Shown: piece by piece, positions 14,567-22,270 of the stretch | Numbering within the stretch: the stretch's first letter is position 1 | How the letters are laid out: each line of letters begins with the position of its first letter | From: Acidobacteriota bacterium | GTDB taxonomy: Bacteria; Acidobacteriota; Holophagae; Holophagales; Holophagaceae | NCBI GenBank assembly: GCA_021812805.1 | Contig: JAKAMQ010000006.1 | Coordinates: 1 to 40,261 of the forward strand | Length of the DNA stretch: 40,261 bases | Direction: 5' to 3' | Notes under the pieces: generated by a model | What the model was told of the DNA's origin: nothing | Seen by the model: only the letters and a program-made list of their open reading frames with translations | The model's database searches: none | Made by a program: the position numbers and the translations under genes

Positions 14567-15560
14567 GCGTCCCGATATCGGCATCTTCGGTTCCGGCGCC
14601 TGGGGCACCGCGCTGGGCCTCACCTGGGCCCAGGCCGGGGCGGATGTGGTGCTCTGGAGCGCCTTCCCCGAAGAGGTGGCCCTGCTCACGGCGGGACGCT
14701 GCCACCCCCGCCTGAAGGACGCGCCCTTTCCCGACTCCCTGACGGTGACGGGCGATCCGAGCCGAGCCTTCCAGGCGCCGCTCTGGATCTCCGCCATGCC
14801 CACCCAGGCCACACCAGAGGCCTGGCGCGGCTTGCGGAAGGCTGCGCCGGCGCCCCCGGAACTGGTCATCCATGTGAGCAAGGGCATCCTGCAGAGTACC
14901 CACCAGACGCTGACCCAGGCGTTGGCCGGGGTGCTGGATGTGCCCGTGGGCGCCCTCTCGGGGCCCACCTTCGCGGATGAGGTGGCCCGGGGGGTGCCGT
15001 CCGCCATCGTGCTGGCGCTGCCCCCCGCCGTGCCCGAGGCCCGCGCCCTGGAACTGCAGGCCCAGTTGGCCTCAGAGCGCCTCCGGATCTACCTCAGCCG
15101 CGATGTGGTGGGCACGGAGCTATGCGGCGCCCTCAAGAATGTACTGGCCATCGCCGCGGGTCTCGTGGATGGCCTGAAGCTGGGCTACAACGCTCGCGCT
15201 GCCCTGATCACGCGGGGGCTGGCCGAGATGGCCCGGCTGGTGGAAGCCCTTGGCGGCCAGCCCTCCACGGTGATGGGTCTGGCGGGCATGGGCGACCTGC
15301 TGCTCACGGCCACCGGGCCCCAGAGCCGCAACCGCACCTTCGGCGAACTGGTCGGGAAAGGGCACAGCATCGAGGCCGCCCGGGATGCCCTCGGCGGCCA
15401 GGTCATCGAGGGCATGTCCACCACCCAGGCGGCCCTGGCCCTGGCGGCGGAGGTGGGGGTGGAGCTGCCCATCGCCACCGAGGTCCAGCGCCTGCTGAAC
15501 GGCGAGGCACCCCAGGAAGCCGTGCGTCGCCTCATGACCCGTTCCCTGAAATCCGAGTAG
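14559..15560 (+). CDS. gpsA: Glycerol-3-phosphate dehydrogenase [NAD(P)+]
   Basis: 333 aa cytoplasmic enzyme that reduces dihydroxyacetone phosphate to sn-glycerol-3-phosphate. Motifs: IGIFGSGAWGTALGLTWA (nucleotide binding), HVSKGILQ, the LSGPTFADEVARGVPSA block, catalytic Lys in ELCGALKNVLAIAAGLVDGL, and NARAALITRGLAEMARL followed by GLAGMGDLLLTATGPQSRN. Length is standard. The start is a GTG at 14559 inside the end of plsY, with GGGGGAG upstream. Together with plsY it supplies and uses glycerol-3-phosphate. Possible weak terminator just after (AGCGGCA/TGCCGCT at 15559-15565/15582-15588). Confidence 0.96.
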   Translation: MARRPDIGIFGSGAWGTALGLTWAQAGADVVLWSAFPEEVALLTAGRCHPRLKDAPFPDSLTVTGDPSRAFQAPLWISAMPTQATPEAWRGLRKAAPAPPELVIHVSKGILQSTHQTLTQALAGVLDVPVGALSGPTFADEVARGVPSAIVLALPPAVPEARALELQAQLASERLRIYLSRDVVGTELCGALKNVLAIAAGLVDGLKLGYNARAALITRGLAEMARLVEALGGQPSTVMGLAGMGDLLLTATGPQSRNRTFGELVGKGHSIEAARDALGGQVIEGMSTTQAALALAAEVGVELPIATEVQRLLNGEAPQEAVRRLMTRSLKSE

Positions 15561-15618
15561 CGGCATGTGCCCCGTGGACCGTGCCGCTCCAGTCCGCTGG
15601 TTCCCCTGAGCGCGCGCC

Positions 15619-17226
15619 ATGCGCCGTCTCTGGGCGCTTGCCGCCGTTCTCGTTGCCAGCCGCCTGACGGCGGCGCCCTCCTGGGAGGCCCTGGAAGCCC
15701 GGGGGGCGAGGCTTGGCGCGGTCCAGATCCGCATCCAGAACGTCTTCAATCTGGCGGATCCCGTCCAGGACACCTGGGTGGGCCGGCTGGCCAATGCCCT
15801 GCACATCCGCACGCGGGAAGGTGTCATCCGCCGGATGATCCCCTTCAAGCCCGGGGACCGGGTGGATGCACGGCGCATCCACGAGGTGGAACGGGAACTC
15901 CGCTCCTACCGCTTCATCAAGGACGCCCACATTGATCCCATGCTGCGGCCCGACGGCACCGTGGTCGCGGTGGTGGAGGTGCGGGATGCCTGGACCCTCA
16001 AAGCAAGCGTGGGCTACAGCCGCGTGGGGGGCCAGGATTCCTGGGGTTTCGGCCTCCAGGACCGGAACCTGCTCGGGTCGGGCAAATTCCTGAGCCTGCA
16101 CCACGACCGGAATCCCCTCCAGCAGAGCACCACCTTCCGCTACGAGGATCCGCAGCTTCTCGGCAGCCATTGGACCCTGGCGGCCGGCTACCGCAGCCTT
16201 TCCGATGGGAAGGCCCGGAGTCTGGACATCGGCCGTCCATTCTACCTGCTGGACACCCCCTGGTCCGTTTCGCTGTCGGCGGCGGACAGCCAATCCACCC
16301 TCCGGATCTACGACCGGCAGGGCCTCGTCTTTTCGGCGCCGAGCCGCACCGCGCAGGGCTCCCTCGGCATGGCCTGGCTGGTGCGGCTGCGGGAGGCCTC
16401 GGCCCTGCGCCTGGGCTTCCAGGTCGAGGCGTCGGATCAGCGGTACGGCGCGCTCCTGGTCGGCAGCCCGGCGCCGGGCACCCGCGTGCCGGATCTCTCG
16501 CCGCGCCGCCTGCGCGGGCCCTCGCTCACCGTGTCCTGGATCCAGGACCATTTCCGCACCTTCCGGGATCTCCAGGGCATGGACACCCCGGAGGACTACG
16601 ATCTCGGCTGGTCCGGCTCAGGCGCCCTCGGCCTCTACAGCCGCGCCTGGGGCTCCACGGGCACGGGGCCCTTCGGCCGGGTGTTCCTGGCCAAGGGCTG
16701 GGCCTTCAGTCCGAAGACCCTCCTGCTGAGCCAGGCCAGCGCCTCCGGGCGGTACCTGGATGGCCGCCTGGCCAATGCCCTGGGGAACCTCACCGTGTCG
16801 GGCTACGCCTGGAACTGGCCCCGCCAGGTGCTCGCCGGGAACCTCATGGTGGATGTCGCGGCGCGGGCCGATCCGGAAAACCTCCTGAATCTTGGTGGCC
16901 AGGAGGGTCTGCGCGGCTATCCCAACTACATGGACCTGGGGGACCGGCGGTGGATCGCCAGCCTCGAGGACCGGATCCTCACGGAGTGGCGCTGGCTGGG
17001 CATGCTCCGGGCTGGGTTCGTGGTCTACGCGGATGCGGGGGCCATCCGGCGCCTGGACGGCACGGGCTGGACGCGCACCCGCTCGGATGTGGGCGCGGGA
17101 CTGCGCTTCGGCGACCTCAAGAGCAGTCTGGGCCGCGTGGTGCTTCTCACCGTGGCGGTGCCGCTGGCGCGGAAACCCGGCCAGGACCGCTACCAGGTGC
17201 TGGTGGGGAATGTCGTGCGTTTCTGA
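15619..17226 (+). CDS. Omp85-superfamily outer membrane protein with a single POTRA domain
   Basis: 535 aa. A signal peptide (MRRLWALAAVLVASRLTAA) is followed by one POTRA-like domain at about 34-122 (PFKPGDRVDARRIHEVEREL, then FIKDAHIDPMLRPDGTVVAVVEVRD). The rest is a beta-barrel of about 410 residues. The barrel carries the Omp85 loop-6 signature GLRGYPNY at about 434-441, near YPNYMDLGDRRWIAS, and the chain ends in Phe (VLVGNVVRF), as expected for insertion by the BAM machine. BamA has five POTRAs, TamA three, and two-partner secretion TpsB proteins two, so this is a short, specialised member. It sits between gpsA and the ArnA-like gene in an envelope gene run. A role in inserting or moving a lipid or protein across the outer membrane is inferred only. 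Confidence 0.8.
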   Translation: MRRLWALAAVLVASRLTAAPSWEALEARGARLGAVQIRIQNVFNLADPVQDTWVGRLANALHIRTREGVIRRMIPFKPGDRVDARRIHEVERELRSYRFIKDAHIDPMLRPDGTVVAVVEVRDAWTLKASVGYSRVGGQDSWGFGLQDRNLLGSGKFLSLHHDRNPLQQSTTFRYEDPQLLGSHWTLAAGYRSLSDGKARSLDIGRPFYLLDTPWSVSLSAADSQSTLRIYDRQGLVFSAPSRTAQGSLGMAWLVRLREASALRLGFQVEASDQRYGALLVGSPAPGTRVPDLSPRRLRGPSLTVSWIQDHFRTFRDLQGMDTPEDYDLGWSGSGALGLYSRAWGSTGTGPFGRVFLAKGWAFSPKTLLLSQASASGRYLDGRLANALGNLTVSGYAWNWPRQVLAGNLMVDVAARADPENLLNLGGQEGLRGYPNYMDLGDRRWIASLEDRILTEWRWLGMLRAGFVVYADAGAIRRLDGTGWTRTRSDVGAGLRFGDLKSSLGRVVLLTVAVPLARKPGQDRYQVLVGNVVRF

Positions 17227-17271
17227 AGCCTCCGGGCGCTGATAGACTGTCCGTTCTGCACTGGAGACCCC

Positions 17272-18324
17272 ATGAAGGTCCTGATCCTTGGCGTCAATGG
17301 CTTCATCGGCTCCCACCTGGTGGGCCGCATCCTCCGCGATACGGACTGGGAGGTCTTCGGCCTGGATCTCGGTACGAACAAGGTAGAAGAACACCTCGGC
17401 AACCCCAGGTTCCACTTCGTCGAGGGCGACGTCACCATCTCCAAGGAGTGGATCGAGTACCACATCAAGAAGTGCGACGTGGTGCTGCCCCTGGTGGCCA
17501 TCGCCACGCCCAAGGTCTACGTCACGGACCCGCTGCGCGTCTTCGAATTGGACTTCGAGGAGAACCTCCGCGTCGTCCGCCAGTGCGTGAAGTACAAAAA
17601 GCGCGTCGTGTTCCCCAGCACCTCCGAGGTCTATGGCATGTGCCCGGACGCGGAGTTCGACGAGCACGAGTCGCCCCTGGTGACGGGTCCCATCCCCATG
17701 AACCGCTGGATCTACAGCACCAGCAAGCAGCTGCTGGACCGCGTGATCTGGGCCTACGGCTTCCAGCACAACCTCAAGTTCACCCTCTTCCGCCCCTTCA
17801 ACTGGATGGGCCCCAAGCTGGACAGCCTGAACACCGCCAAGGAGGGCAGCTCCCGCCTCGTGACCCAGTTCAGTTGGAACCTGTTCAACGGCGAGCCCCT
17901 GAACCTGGTGGACGGCGGCACGGCGCGGCGCTGCTTCATTGATGTCGAAGACGCCATGGACGGGCTCATGTCTGTCCTGCGCAACGAGGGCGGCAAGGCC
18001 GATGGCCAGATCTTCAACATCGGGAATCCCGCCAACGACTACAGCGTCCGCGAGATCGCCGAGATGATGATCGCCATCTGGAAGGACCACCCCTTCCGCA
18101 AGGAGCGGGGCATTCCCGAAGGCCGCATGGTGGAGACCGGCAGCGGCGAGTTCTACGGCAAGGGCTACCAGGATGTGGCCCGGCGCACCCCCAGCATCAA
18201 GCGCATGCAAGCCACCTTCGGCTTCGAGCCCAAGGTGTCCATGACGGATTCCCTCCGGAAAGCCATTGATTTCTTCGTCGAGGAGCACAAGGCCCTCGAG
18301 AAGGTGGTCGAGACCGAAAGCTGA
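17272..18324 (+). CDS. ArnA-type UDP-glucuronate dehydrogenase/decarboxylase (stand-alone)
   Basis: 350 aa extended SDR protein very like the C-terminal half of ArnA, which oxidises and decarboxylates UDP-glucuronate to UDP-4-keto-pentose. Motifs: VLILGVNGFIGSHL (NAD), LPLVAIATPKVYV, PSTSEVYGMC (Ser118, Glu119), NRWIYSTSKQLLDRVIWAYG (Tyr148, Lys152), RPFNWMGPKLD and ARRCFIDVEDAMDGL (Arg219/Arg220). The Glu after the Ser and the RRCF arginine are the decarboxylase-specific residues known in E. coli ArnA. The N-terminal formyltransferase domain of ArnA is absent; single-domain homologues also make UDP-xylose-type products. It is followed after 3 bases by the protease gene and precedes ArnT-like genes, which supports a sugar-modification role. 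The exact product is uncertain. Confidence 0.88.
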   Translation: MKVLILGVNGFIGSHLVGRILRDTDWEVFGLDLGTNKVEEHLGNPRFHFVEGDVTISKEWIEYHIKKCDVVLPLVAIATPKVYVTDPLRVFELDFEENLRVVRQCVKYKKRVVFPSTSEVYGMCPDAEFDEHESPLVTGPIPMNRWIYSTSKQLLDRVIWAYGFQHNLKFTLFRPFNWMGPKLDSLNTAKEGSSRLVTQFSWNLFNGEPLNLVDGGTARRCFIDVEDAMDGLMSVLRNEGGKADGQIFNIGNPANDYSVREIAEMMIAIWKDHPFRKERGIPEGRMVETGSGEFYGKGYQDVARRTPSIKRMQATFGFEPKVSMTDSLRKAIDFFVEEHKALEKVVETES

Positions 18325-18327
18325 ACC

Positions 18328-20187
18328 ATGCGGCCAGGTGCCTTCGCCTGCGTCATCACGTTTTGCCTCGCTGTGGCGGCCGCACCCTTGCCACTGCCAC
18401 TGCGCATCCTGGCCCGGGCCAAGGCGGCCACGGGAGGAAGTGCCTGGAACCGGATCATCTCGATCCGAAGTGTGGGCACCCTTGAAACCTCAGGGCTGAA
18501 GGGCACCTTTGAGACTCTGGAGGATCTGCGCCGCGGCGCCCATCTCACTCGGTACGACCTCGGGGCGATGTGTGGGGCGGATGGCGATGATGGACGCACC
18601 GTGTGGATCGAGGACGCCACGGGCCAATCCTTTCCCCAGGGGGATGCCTCTAAACGGCAGGAAGCCGCCAACGCGGCCTACCTGGCCTGCCGGGGGTACT
18701 GGTTCCCCAAGCGATGGCCTGCGGATGTGGCCTGGATGAGACGGTGCCAAGAGGGGAACCGGGCCTTCGATGTCCTCCAGATCACGCCCCGCGGGGGGCA
18801 GACCTTCGAGTTCTGGGTGGATGCCGCGACGGGACTCCCGGATCGCACCGTGGACTTCACCTCAGATGGCAGACCCGATACCACCCGCTTCGCCGACTAC
18901 CGCGAGGTGCAGGGGGTGAAACTGCCCTTCCAGATCCGTGAGGGCCGAGGGGAGGATCCGTTCGATGCCCTTGTGCGCCTGACGCAGGTCACCCTGGACC
19001 CGCCCCTGCCAGTTCACGCCTTCGCCATGCCCGTTTCACCCACCGGGGATTGCGGATTCACGACGGGGCACGTCAGTGCGACCGTCCCCCTCGATATCCA
19101 AGCCGATGGGCATGTCTACCTCCAAGCCCGGCTCAACGGGAAGGGGCCCTTCTGGTTCGCGCTGGATAGCGGCGCTGAGGGGGATATGCTCACGCCGACA
19201 GCCGCGAAGAACCTCGGCCTGACGAGCGAAGGAGCGGTGCAGATGCAGGGTTTAGGCGCCTCCAGCGCCGAAGCCGGATTCCTGACGGTGGACCGGGTCG
19301 GGATCGGAGATGCCTGGATGAGCCAGCAGACCTTCAGCGTCTCGCCGTCCGTGGCCGTGATTGGCGAGGTTCAGGGCGAGCCCTGCGCCGGGATCCTCGG
19401 GTCCGATTTCTTCCAGCGATTCGTGGTTCGTATCGAGTACGCCGCCCACCGCCTGAGCCTGTTCCCGGCTGCGGGATGGCGCTACCGGGGACACGGGGCC
19501 GGGGTGCCCTTCGTGTTCCGGGGCCAGCTTCCCCAGGTGTCGGGCGAACTGGATGGCATGCAAGGAACCTTCGCGATGGATACGGGCTCTGGCGGGACCC
19601 TGGATGTGTTTGCCCCCTTCGTGGCAGCCCATGGCCTCATCGCCAAGGCTGGTCTGACCTATCCGAATCCCGAGGGTGACCGGGGCATCGGGGGCGAAAC
19701 CACGAGCCGCCTCGCCCGGGGCCGGGAACTGAAGCTGGGAACCGCTCGCATGGCCCGTCCCCTCGTCAGCTTGAGCACCATGGCGCGCGGAGCGTTTGCC
19801 AGCAGGGACGGCATTGGCAACGTGGGAGCGGGCTTCTTCAAGCGCTTCGACGTCACCTTCGACTACCGCCGCCAGAAAATCTACTTCGAACCGAACGTGA
19901 ACCACGACGCGCCGGACCGGTTCGGCAACACCCACGGGCTGACGAGCTTGGCGGGAGCGCCGGATGGTTTCCGCATCACTGGGCTACTCCAGCCCTCTCC
20001 GCTCTCAGAGGCCGGGGTGAAAAGGGGGGATGTGATCGTCGCCCTCAATGGGAAATCGGGGAAGGATCTGACGCCGGACCTGTTGGGCGCAGCCCTGGGC
20101 GCCCCTGTGGGCACAGTCCTCACGCTTGGGATCCGATCGGGTGCCGGGATCCACTCCCTCACGATCACCCTGCGGGATCTGCTTTGA
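18328..20187 (+). CDS. Secreted protein with two retropepsin-like aspartyl protease domains and a PDZ domain
   Basis: 619 aa. A signal peptide (about 1-19) leads to an N-terminal region of about 230 residues that looks like a lipoprotein-localisation/LolA-type beta sheet (EFWVDAATGLPDRTVDF). Two retropepsin-like units follow: FALDSGAEGDMLT with catalytic DSG at 280-282, and FAMDTGSGGTLDV with DTG at 418-420. The first ends AGILGSDFFQRFVVRIEY and the second VGAGFFKRFDVTFDYR, matching the hydrophobic G-x-x-F/L element of the fold. A PDZ domain closes the protein (about 540-615, SEAGVKRGDVIVALNGKSGK). Retropepsins normally act as dimers of one Asp each; here both halves are in one chain. The location is periplasmic. 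The substrate is unknown. It starts 3 bases after the ArnA-like gene, so co-transcription is likely. Confidence 0.85.
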   Translation: MRPGAFACVITFCLAVAAAPLPLPLRILARAKAATGGSAWNRIISIRSVGTLETSGLKGTFETLEDLRRGAHLTRYDLGAMCGADGDDGRTVWIEDATGQSFPQGDASKRQEAANAAYLACRGYWFPKRWPADVAWMRRCQEGNRAFDVLQITPRGGQTFEFWVDAATGLPDRTVDFTSDGRPDTTRFADYREVQGVKLPFQIREGRGEDPFDALVRLTQVTLDPPLPVHAFAMPVSPTGDCGFTTGHVSATVPLDIQADGHVYLQARLNGKGPFWFALDSGAEGDMLTPTAAKNLGLTSEGAVQMQGLGASSAEAGFLTVDRVGIGDAWMSQQTFSVSPSVAVIGEVQGEPCAGILGSDFFQRFVVRIEYAAHRLSLFPAAGWRYRGHGAGVPFVFRGQLPQVSGELDGMQGTFAMDTGSGGTLDVFAPFVAAHGLIAKAGLTYPNPEGDRGIGGETTSRLARGRELKLGTARMARPLVSLSTMARGAFASRDGIGNVGAGFFKRFDVTFDYRRQKIYFEPNVNHDAPDRFGNTHGLTSLAGAPDGFRITGLLQPSPLSEAGVKRGDVIVALNGKSGKDLTPDLLGAALGAPVGTVLTLGIRSGAGIHSLTITLRDLL

Positions 20188-20237
20188 ACGAACGCGGGAC
20201 TTCCCTGGACCCCCGCGCTTCCCGGTAGCCTAGAGGC

Positions 20238-21953
20238 ATGACGCGACGCGAACGCTGGACCCTGATCCTGATCTGGCTGGGGCTGGGTCTGCTGCCGCTC
20301 TTCGTGCGACCCCTGTGGGAGCCGGACGAGGCGCGCTATGCGGAGATCCCCCGCGAGATGCTGGCCACGGGGAACTGGCTGACCCCGCACCTGAACGGGG
20401 TGCTCTACTTCGAGAAGCCCGCCTTCCAGTACTGGCTGTCGGCGATCAGCATGAGGCTCTTCGGCCTGCATGCCTGGGCGGCCCGCCTGCCCCTGGCCCT
20501 GGCGTCGGCGGTGGTGCTGTGGGCGGCCTGGCGGCTGGCGAAGCGCCTGGGAGCCCGGCGCCCCGTCTGGGCCGCCTTCATGGCCGCCACCTGCCTGCTG
20601 GGCTTCCTGGTGGGCCAGATCCTCACGCTGGATGCCCTCTTCAGCGCCCTGGTGGTGGCGTCCCTGGTGGCCACGCTGGAAGCGGTGGCTGCCCGGATGG
20701 AGGACCGTCCCGCCCTGGCCTGGACCCTGGGCGCGTTCACCTTGATGGCGGCGGCCTTCCTCACCAAGGGCGTGGCGGCCTTGGCGCTCCTCGGACCCGC
20801 CCTGGTGGCCGCCCTGGTCTTCGTGAAGGGCCGGCCTGCCTTGAAGAAGGCTGTGCTCGCCACCGCCTTCAATCCCTGGGGCTGGCTGCTGGGCACGGTC
20901 TTGACGGCGCCCTGGTTCGTGGCCGTGGAGCGAGCCAACCCCGGCTACGCCTGGTTCTTCTTCATCCATGAGCACATCGCGCGCTTCGCCACCACGGAGG
21001 CGCAACGGCAGGGCGCCCACAACTGGATCCTGGACAAGCTCTACTTCGCGGGCATCCTCGGCGTCGGCCTGCTGCCCTGGCTGTCCGCCAACGTGCTGGG
21101 GCTCCGGCGCGCCTGGGCCTTCCTGGGGCGGCGCGGGCCCCAGGCGGAGGATGGCGGCTACGCCCGCTGGGCCGTGGGCGCCACCCTGCTGTTCATCGTC
21201 TGGACCTTCGTGTTCTTCAGCATCTCCCACTCCAAGCTGCCCCCGTACATCCTGCCGGTGGTGGTGCCCCTCGCCGCCCTGGCCTGCGTGTTCGAGCGGG
21301 AGGGCCAGGAGGGCAGGGCCCTCGCCCGCATGGGCAAGGAACTGGGTGTGCTGGCGCTGCTCTTTCTGGGGGCGGGTCTGGCCTTCTCCCGGAACCCGGC
21401 GGGGGGGTACGCGTGGATCCTCGGCCTGGCGGCGGCCTTCGCCCTGCTGGCGCTCTGGGCCCATCGGCCGGGTGCCCTGACAGATTCGGGCTGGAAGGTG
21501 CTCACGGGGCCCCGCCTGATGCTGGGCCTGGGCGCGGCGCTCTGGCTGCTGGTCCTCGCGGCCCAGGTCACGGCGGGCCCCGGGAAATCCGTGGCGGAGC
21601 TGGTGCGCAGCGCGCCCCCCGATGCCCAGTGGATCAGTCTCGGCAGCTATCACCAGGGCATTCCGTTCTACGCCCGCACCCGCTGCGTGGTGGTGGCAGG
21701 CACCGGGGAGCTGGCCTATGGCCGCGACCATCTCGGGGCCGAGGCGGGCCGCTGGTTCAACGATGATCCCGCCGCCCTGAACGGGCTCGCGGATCAGCTG
21801 CGGGCGGAGGATCCCCGCCGTCCCGTACTGGTGCTGGCCACTCCCGGGGCCTGGAAGCAGCTCCCCCCGTCCACCCGGGCGGGTTGGGTTGAACTGCGGC
21901 GCAGCCCGGCCGGTGTGCTGGCACGGCGGAAAGAGGGCGCGCCTACTTCTTGA
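20238..21953 (+). CDS. ArnT/PMT-family membrane glycosyltransferase 1
   Basis: 571 aa with about 12 hydrophobic helices. The first periplasmic loop reads WEPDEARYAEIPREMLATGN, the GT83/ArnT signature with the catalytic Asp (D30), followed by LNGVLYFEKPAFQYWL and later KGVAALALL. E. coli ArnT moves 4-amino-4-deoxy-L-arabinose from undecaprenyl phosphate to lipid A; PMT-family relatives attach other sugars to lipids or proteins. A C-terminal soluble periplasmic part (about 440-571) is present, as in ArnT. The neighbouring ArnA-like and EmrE-like genes support the lipid A type. The last 11 bases overlap the end of the small minus-strand repeat-protein gene. The sugar donor is not proven. Confidence 0.85.
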   Translation: MTRRERWTLILIWLGLGLLPLFVRPLWEPDEARYAEIPREMLATGNWLTPHLNGVLYFEKPAFQYWLSAISMRLFGLHAWAARLPLALASAVVLWAAWRLAKRLGARRPVWAAFMAATCLLGFLVGQILTLDALFSALVVASLVATLEAVAARMEDRPALAWTLGAFTLMAAAFLTKGVAALALLGPALVAALVFVKGRPALKKAVLATAFNPWGWLLGTVLTAPWFVAVERANPGYAWFFFIHEHIARFATTEAQRQGAHNWILDKLYFAGILGVGLLPWLSANVLGLRRAWAFLGRRGPQAEDGGYARWAVGATLLFIVWTFVFFSISHSKLPPYILPVVVPLAALACVFEREGQEGRALARMGKELGVLALLFLGAGLAFSRNPAGGYAWILGLAAAFALLALWAHRPGALTDSGWKVLTGPRLMLGLGAALWLLVLAAQVTAGPGKSVAELVRSAPPDAQWISLGSYHQGIPFYARTRCVVVAGTGELAYGRDHLGAEAGRWFNDDPAALNGLADQLRAEDPRRPVLVLATPGAWKQLPPSTRAGWVELRRSPAGVLARRKEGAPTS

Positions 21954-22218
21954 AGGCCTTCTTGATGCCGTGGCCGGCTTCTTTGGCGCCCTTGGCAATG
22001 CCCTTGCCTGCGGTCCTGGCGCCATGTCCGATGGCGATCCCGCCTTCCTTGGCCACATGCCCGATGGCCTCGCCGCCTTCCTTGGCGGCATGGCCAATGG
22101 CCTTCCCGGCCTTTTTCACGTCCTGGCCGACCTCGTGGGCCGCCTGTTTGATGTCCTGCTTCACATGGGCTTCCCCTGGGGAGGCAAGCAGGGCGAGGGT
22201 GAGGAGCGTGCTGATCAT
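21943..22218 (-). CDS. Small secreted protein made of 11-residue amphipathic repeats
   Basis: 91 aa. MISTLLTLALLASPGEA is a signal peptide. The mature part is nearly all 11-residue units: HEVGQDVKKAG, KAIGHAAKEGG, EAIGHVAKEGG, IAIGHGARTAG, KGIAKGAKEAG and a partial HGIKKAFKK. The 11-mer period, Ala/Gly/Lys/Glu richness and lack of aromatic residues resemble amphipathic 11/3-helix proteins (alpha-synuclein, apolipoproteins, group 3 LEA), which fold on lipid surfaces; similarity here is of pattern, not proven homology. A lipid- or membrane-associated periplasmic protein is a reasonable inference. It lies opposite to and between the two ArnT-like genes, its stop overlapping the first by 11 bases. 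The ribosome-binding site (GGAAG) is unusually close to the ATG, which slightly weakens the call. Confidence 0.7.
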   Translation of the reverse strand: MISTLLTLALLASPGEAHVKQDIKQAAHEVGQDVKKAGKAIGHAAKEGGEAIGHVAKEGGIAIGHGARTAGKGIAKGAKEAGHGIKKAFKK

Positions 22219-22270
22219 GCTTCCATTCTAGGCCCTTTGGGAAACGGCGCCCCCCGGCGAAGATGGGGGA

